A program made the translations under genes and the position numbers. From Melampsora larici-populina 98AG31 (taxonomy: Eukaryota > Basidiomycota > Pucciniomycetes > Pucciniales > Melampsoraceae), in NCBI RefSeq assembly GCF_000204055.1, contig NW_006768767.1, positions 1,594,498 through 1,658,497 of the forward strand: a stretch of 64,000 nucleotides of DNA, written 5' to 3'. The notes beneath the pieces were generated by a model. That model was not told the origin of the DNA and did no database searches. It was given only the letters and a program-made list of their open reading frames with translations. This document shows positions 44,632 through 57,195 of this stretch, piece by piece; within the stretch, counting starts at the first letter, position 1, and each line of letters starts with the position of its first letter.

Positions 44632-46660
44632 ATGCCAGCCAAGAAACAACCTGCATTCAGGTGGGCAACAAGAGGGAACTCAATCGCACCTAGTTTACCT
44701 ACACCCGAGGGAACTCAGTCAACCAGTCTCATACAGACAAATTTAGAGCTAGTCAGTCAGGAGCTTGTGAGTCATCTCACTAGGTTGCAATGAAGGCCAA
44801 GGTGGTGGAAACACTAAATTGAAGCTGGTTTATTTAGCTGCAAAACTATCTTGATCTCAAAGCAAGTCGTTCTCCAATGCTTCATGGTTACTTGATAAGT
44901 TGTATGGCTGATGATCCTATTCAATCATGAAAGAGACGATGTGCCCTTGCTTTATTGCAAATAGGCACATGACTTTCCCAAGAGCATGCCACAGTGGATA
45001 TCCTCCAAGGCACTCTGGACTCGCTCGGAGTGAGTCCCTGAATACCTTGTGGACCCAAGACTTACAATACCCCTTTGCCCTACTAGCTGGCTTCCAATTG
45101 TACCATGAACACAGCCGTGTTCACTCAAAGTGGTGAAGATAGCACACAATCACAACTTTCAGCTCATGCTTGGTCTCAGTCAGTCATACGTGCTGACATG
45201 GCAAAGACAATTGAGATGATTCAAAGCAAGGTCAGGTTTGGCACAATAGTATTTGTGATGCTTGATTAAACTTGATTATTTTGTAGATGCATGAATTACA
45301 TGAATCTGCTCAATTAGTGGTTTCCTCACAACTGAAGCTTGAATTCCCAAAGATAGTACGGGCAGTCGTCCAGAATCTGAAGGAGAATGGCAATTTGGAG
45401 AATGCACTTCAAAAATCTGAGAATGAAATCTGTGAAAATGTGAGACTTACTTGCTTGAAGGTTTGTAAACCCAGCTTGTCTCAGATGAACAGGTACTGAC
45501 CAAAATTTAATGCATCTGAGCCCATCCATATTATTTTAGATTGAGAAAACCAGTGAAGAATATACCCACATCAACACCAAAAAGTACCAAGAACACTGCA
45601 CCAAAGACCTTGTAGCTCAGATGGTCAAAATCCGCACTACAGTGACTGAAAATCATCAACTGGAAAAAAAGTGGCATGACGAGGTATTTCCATTGTATGT
45701 TACCTCACCTGATGGGCCATTCAATGCGTACTCAGCATCATTGTTTTATTCTCAAGTTAGTTGGCCCAGGAAATCAAACTCCAGCTTGAAAGCCATTGCA
45801 ATTCTGAATTTAGAACACTGGAGAGTCATTGCAATGAAAACTATCTGAAAGTAAGTTTTATCCATGATAGAAAAACACTTTGATCATACAATCCTAATTC
45901 ATCCCATTTCTAATGGAACCCTACTTTAACCAGTTTCAGGCGCAAGTAGATAAAGTCCAAAAAAAGTTGATCAGCATCAAGTCAATGTAGAATCCACTGC
46001 GGAGAATACTATTAAACGGTTTGAAGAAGAAGTGAGGTCGAGTTTTCTATCACATTACCAACAAGCTGTAGACAGACTAGGGCAAAATGTAATGTGACTT
46101 TTCTTTATTGTTGCCCCTACATACACTGCCAAAGATCCACAGTATTCATTATTTGTCCTTCAGCTGAAATCAATACAGCAAGATCTGTTATCAACTGCGG
46201 AGATGGTGGAGAAAAATGAGAATGAAATCCAAAAGATGGATTTTTTTGCTTTGGGACAAAAGTTCTTTTTGAACTCTTCTCACTTACACTGATTTTTGAA
46301 TGCTAGGCAAAAATGCAAATACAGAAGATACAGAATTCAATCTCCTCATCTGACACCAAAAATCAACACGAGTTAAGTGAAGTCCAAATGGAAACACTGC
46401 GTAATGTATGCGTGGCCAGTTGCTATCACATTGGCACCACACCACAACCAGCTGCATGTACTCATTTTTGATTTTTGTTATGCGTGACGTAGTACATCAA
46501 ACGTGAGGTGAATGCAATTTTAAAGTCGCATCAATGGCCTTCAGCTGGTGGTCAAAACTCTGAAGGCTCAAACCTTTCTAGCAATGTTGACCAAACTGCC
46601 ATTGTGGTGGAGAAACTTTCCAACATTCTTGCTACATGCTACAACCTTGCGCAAAGCTGA
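44632..46660 (+). CDS. Multi-exon coiled-coil protein, unknown function
   Basis: Exon 1 (44632-44766, 45 codons, MPAKKQPAFRWATRG...) ends at GTGAGT. Clear later exons are about 45090-45230, 45287-45439 (51 codons) and 45540-45683 (48 codons), all phase 0 with standard splice sites. Further exons read EIKLQLESHCNSEFRTLESH (about 45762), LKSIQQDLLSTAEMVEKN (about 46165) and YIKREVNAILKSHQ (about 46494), and the last ends at TGA 46658-46660. Nearly all exons are Glu/Lys/Gln-rich helices, suggesting long coiled coils. Near 45958 an A7 run shifts the frame, so one base may be missing or a different splice site is used. No membrane segment. A rust-specific family is likely; no function can be given. 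Confidence 0.5.
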
Positions 46661-48164
46661 GAGATTGCTGTAACTTTAGATAAAAATTGTCCTGGTTTTG
46701 TAAGATATGGTACCATCAAATGGATATTAAATTATCCCGGATCACTTGTTTGGAGTTAGCTTTAATTTCATCGCGCTGCACACAAAATAGGCTTCAGGAT
46801 TTCCCTGAGGCCTGTATGACTCAAGCACGGTCTTTTTTTGATGTCGGCCAACGGATGCAGTTCCCAATGGATGACCGACGAGTTCCATTTATGATGTTGA
46901 TACTTCAACTCAAACTTGCGCAAAGAATCATTGAGTGAATCTCCTGCTGATCAATGTGTTCAGAGATTTCAGATTTAGAATACGAAAGGTGAAAAGTATC
47001 AGGAACATTTGATGAAATGGCAAGAGCTGTGATTGCAAAATGGGGAGGAACCAAACAAAGCCCGGAAATAGGATAACCTATAAGCCGAGATTGACCGGCT
47101 TCATTCTTAGCACCTTTACCTAGTGCAACATCATTAAGAACCAGGCCTAATAATAGGAGAAAATAGGTAATACAATAGCCAAATTGCCACCAGTTGTGGT
47201 TTCATCTGATTTGGAAACAATAGGCAAATCATCCCTGGCACATTCTAATTGCATGTTCAGGGACCATTCACAATATTTTGCAAAACAAAAGGGTGGCCAC
47301 TGAGGGTTGAACCAGGAGCTCCAACGCAATTTCACATCTGAGCGCCAAACTGTTTGACCAAGTGACCACGGTTTTTAAGCCTCTTGGAGTATTTATAATA
47401 TTACGTAGCAACACACTCGGTACATGCAACGATAGCCCAAGAATACTTAGAATACATTGACCTATTGGCTCTGGTTGGCCCTGAGCAGTCATCAGAGGTC
47501 ATGAGGTTCAAAACCGACATTCTAATTCAACACAGCAAGCAACACACAGCCTCATCTAAGTTTTTACATAGCATCTTGAGCTTTTTCATTGTGTTTTTCA
47601 GTTGAACTTGAGGTTTTTGATGGGTCATGCAATTTGGTTTAACTTCAGTTCTTCTATGTTACACGCGCCTTTGTAGTCAAGATGCATGTTTCAGAACCAT
47701 GCAAATTTCTGAACTGAGTCACTTCAACAAACTGTGTGTAAAGTGGTGCGTGCTTCCACATGAAAATTTCAGATTTTGCAATTATTCAGAGTTATCCTTG
47801 CTGACAATTGATGGTACAATTTCAAAACAATCAAAAAGTTTGACTGTGCCCAAAAAAAGAAAAATGTCAAAAGGAAGGGATATATTGGTTTGGTCAATCC
47901 GGGAAACAGATCTCATCTTTCAATTGGAAATAGGATTTCTTTGAATTCTTATCTCAACATTGCGGCATGGTTGTTCTATCTATGATGTTTTACTCTATAA
48001 ACAACAAAGTAATCTATAAATAATCATTCCCAAAAAGAACCAGAAGCCAAGGGATTCATACATCAAAAATTACATTCAGAATTCTGTGACAGGATTTGTT
48101 CCGGCTGGAATGAAAAAAATGAAATGGGATTCAGTTAATTACAACCTTGGTTCAACACTCTTGG
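46661..48164. other. Intergenic stretch
   Basis: A plus frame at 46687-46938 ends in FMMLILQLKLAQRIIE and could be a degraded exon of the upstream gene's family. Otherwise only short frames. No supported gene. Confidence 0.4.
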
Positions 48165-48434
48165 TCATAAACCATAACCGCCATTTTCCAATGATTGACG
48201 CTCATCCGCATATCTTTCCAAGAGATACTGTTTCCACACTTGATAGTTCTCTTCAAGATTCTTCTCAGCTTCAATATTCATTGCAGCAGGATCCACCTCA
48301 GGTAGGGTCTTTAGGATACTTTTGCAATACCAACCCAACTTGTCCATCTTTTTCTGCTGGGTTAGTTTGTATTTTGACTTGTTTTCCATTGATTTTTCCG
48401 TGTCAAAAAACATATAATAATCATAATTTGTCAA
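48165..48434 (-). CDS. Possible exon of a polar helical protein
   Basis: 89-codon frame, rich in Glu, Lys and Gln (KTLPEVDPAAMNIEAEKNLE, then VWKQYLLERYADERQSLEN). Its composition resembles the neighbouring coiled-coil genes more than random frames do. The opposite strand is also open (48086-48448), so the assignment is weak. No start or splice context is proven. Confidence 0.3.
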   Translation of the reverse strand: MTNYDYYMFFDTEKSMENKSKYKLTQQKKMDKLGWYCKSILKTLPEVDPAAMNIEAEKNLEENYQVWKQYLLERYADERQSLENGGYGL

Positions 48435-49122
48435 CTCATTATGTTTGAATTGTTTGACTTAGGTTTATTTTGACATACCCATGATAGGTTTGATTCCAGA
48501 AAGCTTGATCAAGGTTTGCTGGTAAAATTTTGGTAATGTGAGGCAAGATTTTTGTGAAGATTTGTCAGATTGAGCGTGATTTTCTTGTTGAATGAATCAG
48601 GAAGACATCCATATCAGACTTCGCATCACTGGTTCCAAAGTTGTAAGACTCACAAAAGTTGGATCATATAGATACCATCTCCACCTTCACTGGCTTCTGA
48701 TCAATCTCCTCAACTTCTGTCTTAGCCGTAACTTGTATTCATTGATTGTTTTTTGTATCAACATCTGTAATAAAGTGGCTTCACACTCAATCTTCACAGG
48801 TTTTATATCAACTTGCTGAGCTGAACTACTGCTAGTTTGATTGAGTTGAATGGGGGAATACAATATGTGCTCATCATCATGTCATCATTGAGTAGAATTA
48901 GGTTTTCAAAACAAGAGAAAAGGAGTTGATTGGTTGAGTGAGGTTGAGTGTCATCACACAGATCAATGACCACTGATTTACTAGCGCTTATCTTTGGTTT
49001 GGTTACCACATCAAAGGATTAACCCCTTCTCCCAGCTCAGAGTCATCACAATAGTGTTTGGCCCACTCTGTGAAGCCCCGCGGAGGACAAAAATTTGTTG
49101 GGCTGTGTCACAGCATTGAGCT

Positions 49123-49455
49123 TCAGGCCCAAAAGGAATCGACGATTTGATCAGACCCTGTTGTGTAATCAGCAGAGATATAGGTGTTGGAGGCTGGATT
49201 GTAAATTTTACCCACATTTTTGAGACACTCTTCCCTCATCAAAGTGTAGGTATTGGCAGCACTACATCCCCTTTGCTCTGATGATGCAGATACTTGATAG
49301 GAGTCCCTGTGCACCGTTACCCACCAAATAAAACACCTCTGGACCAAAGAAATGAAATGTGTGCCAGCCTTACAAGCATACTGCATACAACTCTGTTTTG
49401 TCCACAAAAAAGGTGTTCCGCACCTTTTTCCGTCTTCCCTCACTCCATATCGCAA
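49123..49455 (-). CDS. Cys-containing open frame, unknown
   Basis: 110 codons with several Cys (RCGTPF, SCMQYACKAG, QRCFIWW, RGCSAAN, REECLKN) and no strong signal peptide at this start. An overlapping frame upstream reads VDCGFKTISKPDTARLAIWS, so a spliced or frameshifted small Cys-rich protein is possible. Little else can be said. Confidence 0.25.
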   Translation of the reverse strand: MRYGVREDGKRCGTPFLWTKQSCMQYACKAGTHFISLVQRCFIWWVTVHRDSYQVSASSEQRGCSAANTYTLMREECLKNVGKIYNPASNTYISADYTTGSDQIVDSFWA

Positions 49456-49808
49456 GCCTTGCAGTATCTGGTTTGCTGATAGTCTTGAAACCGCAGTCTA
49501 CCCACAATGAGTTGTTTCAGAGCATCCCAGAGTGCTTGGATTCAGCTTTTGTAACTACAAAGGTTCTTTTCTCCTAGTTACTCGTTAGTCCAAAGACTTT
49601 GAAAGCCTTCCTTTCAACACAATGTGCTTCAAATAAGTTGTATAGTAATTCACCTTGTTAGTCCCAATCCAACAAATACCACAACATCAAACATCTCAAG
49701 TTTGAAATTATAGTGTTGCAGAGGACTCTTTTCATGATGGTCGGTACACAGATCTCCAACTCAATGTAAACAACATCTTAACTGCTACTGACTAATCAAC
49801 GGTGTGTA

Positions 49809-50698
49809 TCAAACCTGGTGTGGAGTTCTTTTGTGAACATCAGCAGACAATCCTACAGATAAAACCATGAAGCTCCACAGTAAAAAGCAGCACAGCTCAT
49901 GTATTCCAGAGTAGTCACCTACAAAGTAGATCACAGGAAGATTCAAACTACCAGAAAAATGTAATGAGAGCTTCTGGATAAGGAAACCTACCCAGTCTTT
50001 CATCAATCCGTGTCTTCATATCCATGCACAGCTCTAGAATTTTTTCAAGTTTGGAAGCTTCCCTATGTTGGTAGTTGTGGAAGTTACTTTTATCCTGGGA
50101 AAAAACAGCACAAAGCTCTTGCAATTCTGAAAGTTGCCTCTTCTGGTTTTGATCATATTCATGTATAGAAGACTCAATTCTTTTGTTTTTTCCCTGCAGA
50201 TCTTCAATATTCTTCTTCAAGCTGGCCTGTTCACTCTGAATCATCCCCAATGTTTTTGCAAGTGCTTGCCAGTTTCCTTGAAATTCCCAAATTCCATTGG
50301 TCAGTGCAAGATATTGAAGATTCAAAGTTCATTAAACACCAACAATGTCAACTGACCTTCATTGGCTTGCAATTCAACTTGCACCTTTGAGTTAATAAGT
50401 GATGTCCCCAACCGTAATTCCTCCATAGATCTATCAACAGACTCTTGGTCTTCATTAGCTTTTTTCAATAAATTCACTACCAAAAGGAAAACATGACCAC
50501 ACCATCAAAAATGAGCATAGAAATTGAATGAGGCTGAGATTGAATCCATAGTATGATCAGACCTTTGACAGAGTGTAACTCTTTCTGAATATCATACGCA
50601 ATCTTGAACTTGATGTGCTCCTCTAGTCTCCCAAAATTTTTAGTGATCAAACAAGTTCGTGGTGTTCCATCCAGAAGCTCTGAAAGGTTAATCGGCAT
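49809..50698 (-). CDS. Four-exon coiled-coil protein, intact, unknown function
   Basis: ATG at 50698. Exons 50698-50563, 50476-50357, 50276-49992 and 49918-49809 join in phase through GT-AG introns and encode about 216 residues ending at TGA 49811-49809. The middle exons are strongly coiled-coil (for example SEQASLKKNIEDLQGKNKR and KLEKILELCMDMKTRIDERL). The C-terminal exon has a hydrophobic stretch (LCCFLLWSFMVLSVGL) that could be a tail membrane segment, or it could be partly intronic, since a second acceptor lies inside it. No family recognised. Compare the plus-strand coiled-coil gene at 44632-46660. Confidence 0.5.
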
Positions 50699-52077
50699 CT
50701 TGATGTAGGATTATTGAGCTATGGATGCTTATGGGCTGCTGAATACAATGAATTATTGGTAGAATATTGACTGATCTTCTTATCATCACTGCAGTGAGTA
50801 TAGAACAGATATGAAAGGGGGACCGTTTGCCTTTGCCAGAATCCCCACGGGCTTGGGCACCCACCAACAACAGTGGGTCTACCTAGGGTGTGCAAGCAAC
50901 AAATTCAAGTTCAGAATGTGTGCTTTGTTCAGAAGTTGGTTGATCTGAGTTTCCTGCAGCATGTATAAGACTAGGATATGATAGAGGGAGTTTGTGACTC
51001 TTCCAGAATCCCATTCAGCTTGGGCAGTCGGGACCCAGCAACAAAGGTCAGTCTATCATGGTTCTGCAGGTTACACCGCAAGTTCAGCAGTTTATTAGAA
51101 GATCTGAGTTCCCATGATACTTTCGGATAACAGTATCAATAGTTAGAAGAATTGCAGATATCCAAGGATTTTGTGTTGTCTTGCACCACCTGAAAATTGT
51201 GGTTTGACTTGTGGTCACCACGTGCAAGTCTGAGGCTGGGATTTTGGTTTGGGACCCACACCACAATATTAGTAGGTACCTCTCTCACCAAAGGTGCCCC
51301 TGAGGTTCTGGATGACTCATTCCACATGATTGACCCTGTTAGACAGCTCAACACCCTAGGAGGCTTCCACCAAACAAGCATTTATATTACTTTAGCTGGA
51401 AATCCTTGAAATTTCACAAAGTCCTACAACTACGTTTTGTTTGCTTTTGAGTGACAAACATTTTTGAATATTCATATAGTGAGAGTTTCCACCGGGGATT
51501 GGAGCATTGGAGAATCTTAAATATGGAACTCAAACTCAAACTTGAATTCAACTAACTGAAATGGCAAAAGGACTGCATTTCAAATCAAAAAACCACTGTG
51601 GTTGATTCACAAGGGCTCACAAGGGATAACAATGCATGATTGAGACAGTTGTATATATGTTCAACTGATTCCTGAAATTGATGTCTGATGAGCACTAGAT
51701 AATTTTTGATCCTGAAATTCATGTCTGATGAACACTAGATAATGCTTGAGATCCTTTTTGTACATTTCTCACAAATTACTAATGTGGATAGATTATTCAA
51801 GCATTTTCTTCACACATATTGTCATGTGAATGATTTGTCCAAAAGAATTGAAACATCCTTTTAAGTGATAATGTTGCCCAAGATAGTTCCTTACCACATG
51901 GCATTGCCACACCCCATGATTGTAACATCTCATTTAAAACATGACCAATGTGAACTATGCAATATACAGTCAAAATTTATTAAAGCCATACCCTTCTCTG
52001 GAACTAGAGGCTGAGCCATAGTCCACTGGGCAGGTTGACACATGATTATAGATTTGCTAGAAAAACTCTCTACATAC
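50699..52077. other. Intergenic, with a diverged direct duplication
   Basis: Two related blocks at about 50835-50950 and 51000-51115 share CCAGAATCCC, a GCTTGGGCA block and a GTTGATCTGAG or GATCTGAG motif. No supported gene; a 70-codon frame at 51197-51409 is open on both strands. Confidence 0.4.
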
Positions 52078-52080
52078 TCT

Positions 52081-52263
52081 CACTGCAAAGACGATGTATT
52101 TCTCCAAGGTGAAAAATAATTAAATTTAATGCACAAAATGATTAATAATGCAGAATTAGTGGAGAACAATGCCAACTTAATGCAGACTTAATGCACTTTT
52201 GATCATTTTGTACATTAAAGGTAATAATTTTTCACCTCAGAGAAATACATTATCTTTGCAGTG
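52081..52263. mobile_element. CACTG-ended MITE, 183 bp
   Basis: Terminal inverted repeats of about 64 bases (52081-52144 and 52200-52263), starting CACTGCAAAGA and containing ATGTATTTCTC and AGGTGAAAAAT. A 3-bp duplication TCT lies at 52078-52080 and 52264-52266. No coding capacity. Ends and duplication size suit mobilisation by a CACTA-related transposase. Confidence 0.8.
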
Positions 52264-52794
52264 TCTAAGACCATGAATTTTATGACTCTTTTGAAAAACA
52301 CATCTAATATCATGAAGTTGTGGCTCTGTGTTGATCGCATCAAAGGATGCCATTTGGAAATCTGATGTGACCAACATCATTGGAATTCAACATAAATTGA
52401 TAACTGTAATAGACCATGATTCCCTCTTTCGAATTCATCTACAATTTTAAGATAATTTGATTCAAAGCAATAATCAATTTAGAAAATGCATAACGGGTAC
52501 TTTGGAGAGTCACTAGCTATTACTCAGCATTGATAATATAAACTACCTTATATTTCAATCAGTCAACTTTAAAGTTTGGTTCTTAACATGTCTGTGTCTT
52601 CACCATGTGTTTACAACTTGTTCAAAAGAGATATTACATACGTGCATATGTACGGATGACTTGAAAGACTAAAGGTTATCCGGAGTATGACATATGTTAT
52701 GTACATAAGAGTTTGTGATGATGGGCCAGCCAGTGGTTGATGATCCAAACTTTTCACTTTGGGATTGAATTCAAAAACCCATCTTTTACTTTGA

Positions 52795-52980
52795 ACTCCA
52801 ACATTTGAGGGTGGGACCTGCTCTAGATCATTCTGAGGCAGGCCCCCTTCCAGAAACAACCTTCATTGGCTTTCCTCCAACAATACAGCTCAACTATTTC
52901 AACATCTTCGACTTCGAACTCCAACATTCGAGGGTGGGACCTGCTCTAGATCATTCTGAGGCAGGCCCCCTTCTGAAACA
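52795..52980 (+). repeat. Direct repeat, offset 123 bp
   Basis: CTCCAACATT-GAGGGTGGGACC and the following GCTCTAGATCATTCTGAGGC block occur at about 52797 and 52920, nearly identical over about 60 bases. Confidence 0.85.
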
Positions 52981-53685
52981 ACCTTGCTTGCCTTTCAACC
53001 ATGAATGCTCTATGATGCGCATTTTGACCTTCTGGTGCCTGGAAAAGGTATCAGCTTTATGGTTACCTTGTCCCCTCCTTCTCATTGGTTGTACAATTTC
53101 ATCTCTAGTACGTTTCTCAACATACTAGATGGGAACAGGAAAGCTGGTAAGGTGACTGGATCTCATAGTTTATGATTCTTTCTATGCCAAAAACTGACTC
53201 AAGACAATAATTCCACAATAGATTGACAAGGCATTGATTTGATCCCTCAAAATCGCTCTGCCCTTCATCTGGGTTCTGCATCAAAGTGTACGTGAGCTCA
53301 AACCAGTGCCATTGTTCCTATAGTCAATTCCATAACATGTGTCAATTACCTATTGTATCCTATCTGATGTCATCATTGATTGTCTTTCTGATCAAGCATT
53401 GTATCATTTACTTTGAGCTATTTGTCAACTCAACCTGATCATTTTTGATTTCACACAAAACAGGATTACTCTTGCTTCAATTTGACTGTAACTTGCATCC
53501 TTCTCACCTCATTAAATCTTAGCAATCACAATTCCTACTAACATTCCATTAACTGGATCTCCAAACGGACACCAAATCTAGCCAATCTGCCTTTTGGAAT
53601 CATCAAAACCATCTTTGAACTCAAACCAGAATTGGTACCATTGTTCCTTGTCGGTTTACGGTCCAAATGCCTCCACATCACCTCT

Positions 53686-53745
53686 CGAGAACTAGTCTAA
53701 GAGAACCAGTCTACAAGAACCAGTCTACGAGAACTTGACTACTGA
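53686..53745 (+). repeat. Short tandem array of GAGAACCAGTCTAC
   Basis: About four diverged units of 14-15 bases. Confidence 0.75.
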
Positions 53746-53958
53746 GGATGATCTACTTTTATTGTATCATCTCTGACCTTAACACCACCCTCATCAAAGC
53801 TTATGATCATCTTATATGGTCCTTCCGAATATGCAGACTGCGTCAAAACCCTGATCATGATCCCATCAGCTCTGTCTAGTGATCATCAAGCTCATCAAGA
53901 TTGCTGGAAATCTCCCAGGATGTTTGAAATGGATGATATGATCACAGAAGAGTCCACA

Positions 53959-54791
53959 CACTACAAGAAACATAACATTTTCTGGGCAGAAAATTAAATT
54001 ATTTGTATACAAAAATCTGGAAAGGTCAGAAACAGAGCAAAAAATATGAAAAAATATGCATCCTGTTCCTTGATTTGAGATCTCCAATCTGCATATTTTT
54101 CCGTATTTTTAGGGTTCATATTGGTGAGCGTACTAACAATAAACCCTCATAATCATCAAATTACCACCTGCAACAGATACTGGAATTTGGCTGATCAGTG
54201 TTGAGAGAAAATTAATNNNNNNNNNNNNNNNNNNNNNNNNNNNNNNNNNNNNNNNNNNNNNNNNNNNNNNNNNNNNNNNNNNNNNNNNNNNNNNNNNNNN
54301 NNNNNNNNNNNNNNNNACTTTTATTGTGACACAAAATGTGTAATTTCAATGCCTGACATTCTATTTGATGATATGTACTGGAATTTGATTTCATCAGGGA
54401 TATCTTTCTTTGCAGGCCCACCACACATTTGCTTCATTTATGAACTATCTTCAGGCAAATACCGGCTTTCCGATGCACTCGAAATCGAGTGTTTTGAGCC
54501 ATAATTGACAAAGGTATGGGGTTTTGTAGTAATCAAAATTTTCTCTCAGCACTGATCAGCCAAATTCCAGTATCTGTTGCAGGTGGTAATCTGATGATTA
54601 TGAGGGTTTATTGTTAGTACACTCACCAATATGAACCCCAAAAATACGGAAAAATATGCAGATTGGAGATCTCAAACCAAGGCACAGGATGCATATTTTT
54701 TCATATTTTTTGCTCTGTTTCTGACCTTTCCAGATTTTTGTATACAAATAATTTAATTTTCTGCCCAGAAAATGTTATGTTTCTTGTAGTG
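53959..54791. mobile_element. Foldback MITE, CACTACA-ended, copy 2
   Basis: Starts CACTACAAGAAACATAACAT and ends with its inverse, with a 3-bp duplication ACA (53956-53958 and 54792-54794). The terminal TTTTCTGGGCAGAAAATT block and arm content match copy 1 at 10215-11030. The centre is lost in a 100-N gap, probably because the inverted arms hindered assembly. Confidence 0.85.
54217..54316. other. Assembly gap, 100 N
   Basis: Exactly 100 Ns, inside the MITE at 53959-54791. Confidence 1.
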
Positions 54792-54851
54792 ACAGAATCT
54801 TTCGGACCTGATGAAGATCACTCTACTACATCATCTGACTCATTTCCCTGA

Positions 54852-57195
54852 ACTAGAACCACCTCATCACATCCACCTACACACCACTTTAAGCAAACTT
54901 TGTCTCACAATGACTCTTATGAGATCTATGATTGATCAGCAGAGACTGATCAAAACCTTGTTAACTTACTGTCCCAAATTACCAACCTAAGAAATTTTGA
55001 ATGGGCCACTGACCGTTCACGGATGAAGGATCTTTCGTGGATCTTGGTACACATTGTCCAAATTTGGAGTGTTTTACTCTCAACCTTCCCAATTTTAAAG
55101 AGTCTTGTTGATCTCTTCATTCAACGGTGTAACAAAATAGCTCAATCCTAGGCCCAATCCCCACCGTGGCTACTCATGACCATGGCCCACAACTGATCCT
55201 TTGGACACAAAGATGGACACAGACAACATCTACGCTAGATGAGATGGATTCTGATTCAGGAAATGGGATGATTCAGACTACACCCATTTGATGGGATGTT
55301 GATTTGGTTGACAGTTTAGCGTCAAATCCACCGACATATATCTTCCCTCTCTAGCATTGGGTCCAAGAACCTATTCAGGGCGTTTGAGGGCATGCCATGC
55401 ATCTCATTGACTGAGGTAAAGTTGAATAACAATCTTTTTGTTGACAATGAGCTCATGGAATCTGTTGCAAAGGGTTTGAAACACATCAAGATCTTCAAAA
55501 TTGGGAGCATGAGTGGGACCAAGTTGACTGAACAGGGTGAAGAAGTTCTCTTCAACAACCCGGATGACTTGCAGGAGATTGGAATCCTTGATGTAAAAGG
55601 TAATTGCTTTTGCTTTATCACTGATATCTCTAAGTTCTTGAGTTGAGTTGGTTTCAAATGTGATCATCTAGAACTAGCTGCTGACCTTGCTGGTCTAATC
55701 TTCTGTCTTTCTCTTTGCCCTAATAAACTTGAACAACTCTCTATTAAACGTTTTTTTCCTTATCCCGCTCTGATTCCCGGTCGGCATGCAATGTACCCAG
55801 AGTTGTGTGCACAAAGTTGCACAAGTCCTAAGAAGGTGATCAAAGAACAAATCGTGGCTATAGTAGAAGAAGGAAAAAGTTCGAAGGAATTGGATATCAA
55901 TTGGTGATTGATCAGAGTGAAAGGATTGGAAGCGATTCTTAAAGGTTTACCAGATCTAGTCAAGTCCTTTCCAAAGAATTGTAAGTCGTATTGTCTTGAC
56001 AAGTTTTGAGAAGTCAAAGATGTGGTCTGATACACTTTCCTTTTCAGATTGGATCTACCTCCTTTGTGCACAGAAAACTGCAAGTCCTGACTGTCTCAAT
56101 TCCTCCAGAACACATACCTTGTTAGTTTGATATTGTTTGTGTAGCTGAAAATACCAAGTTCAAGAAGACTCGTATGCTGATGAACATCTCTGATTTTTAA
56201 CTTCTTTTACTAATCAAACTGAATCATTCTACTCCTTTTCCATTGAATGTGTTAAACCAAACAATTTGGGCTTGGTCTCTGAGTTCTCTTAGGGGATTGT
56301 TGAATGACTCATTGTCTGTGGGGATTTTACTTCTCAATCTTCTTCAAGGTTGTATCCTACATTGTGAACAACACCTTAAAATGTGTTTTTTTCTTTTCCA
56401 AATTGTTCTGATCATGCAATGCATATCTGATTTGAAGCTGAAGTAGAAACTTCAGAAGAAAGTCTACATGATTGAGAGTCAAGCTGAGGACGCTCAAGTG
56501 TCAAATCGATTGATGAAGTGTGGGGATCAGAAAGACCAATCTTATCACAAAACACAATTTATTTACATCCACTTGATTATTGTGGTGAGTAACATCAAAT
56601 TTCATCATCACTAACAACCTTTAGTGATGAATTGATCCAATCTGTTTACAGGTCAATCATTGCAAGAAAAATTAGAAAAGTTGAACCTTACACAATGGAA
56701 TATAAAGCCGGAGGTTACTTAATTATATCATTATCACAACTATGTTAGATCTTAAATATCAAAGGTTCAGATGTACCTAAAAATTCTTTTCTGTTTGCTT
56801 ATTTATTAATTTCAATTACAATTGTTAAGCCTAAAACACTTTTTTTACATAACCCAAAATGTTGAAATTGAGAAGTTCAATAATACTTGAAAGAATTAGA
56901 CATTGAATTGGAAGATTATGATAAGATTGGTGAATTTATGACATCAACGAAAATTCAAAATTATAATATAAATGAAGGATTACCCAAAGCCTGAGAAGAT
57001 AGGCCCATAGTCCATTACAAGAGGTAGTCAAGTAGAAAGTGAGGAAAGAAGAGACCGGGGCTGAACCAAGGGAGAAAAATTTTCCACCCTTCCAAATTCA
57101 GAGTAGGAAAATCTTTCCTCCTCTTCTCACTTTGCTGCAGCGGTTTCTCTCTGAACCTCGCTTCACAAAATTCATTCTTCAATTTTCTATCCTAA
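54852..57195. other. Intergenic, unassigned coding-like scraps
   Basis: A plus frame continues past 54852 with MRSMIDQQRLIKTLLTYC (about 54920-54980). Frames on both strands overlap at 55322-55667, and a minus frame lies at 55760-56083. No domain that I can defend. Confidence 0.4.

Larger units (their letters stand above)
52264..53802. other. Intergenic, with local repeats
   Basis: Holds two short repeat arrays listed separately. No supported gene. Confidence 0.45.
53803..54850 (+). pseudogene. ORF interrupted by the foldback MITE
   Basis: Before the MITE the frame ends KSPRMFEMDDMITEEST. After it, past the ACA duplication, it resumes ESFGPDEDHSTTSSDSFP and stops at 54849-54851. Removing the MITE and one ACA joins them in one frame. 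The origin is unclear; an acidic linker of a retroelement gag or of a host gene are both possible. Confidence 0.35.

Noticed and set aside
54212..54424. ORF running through the N gap
   Set aside because: Half its residues are undefined Ns.
55322..55667. Gypsy-type RT fragment on the minus strand
   Set aside because: VFQTL...LIVNKK looked suggestive, but neighbouring RT motifs are absent or in the wrong order.
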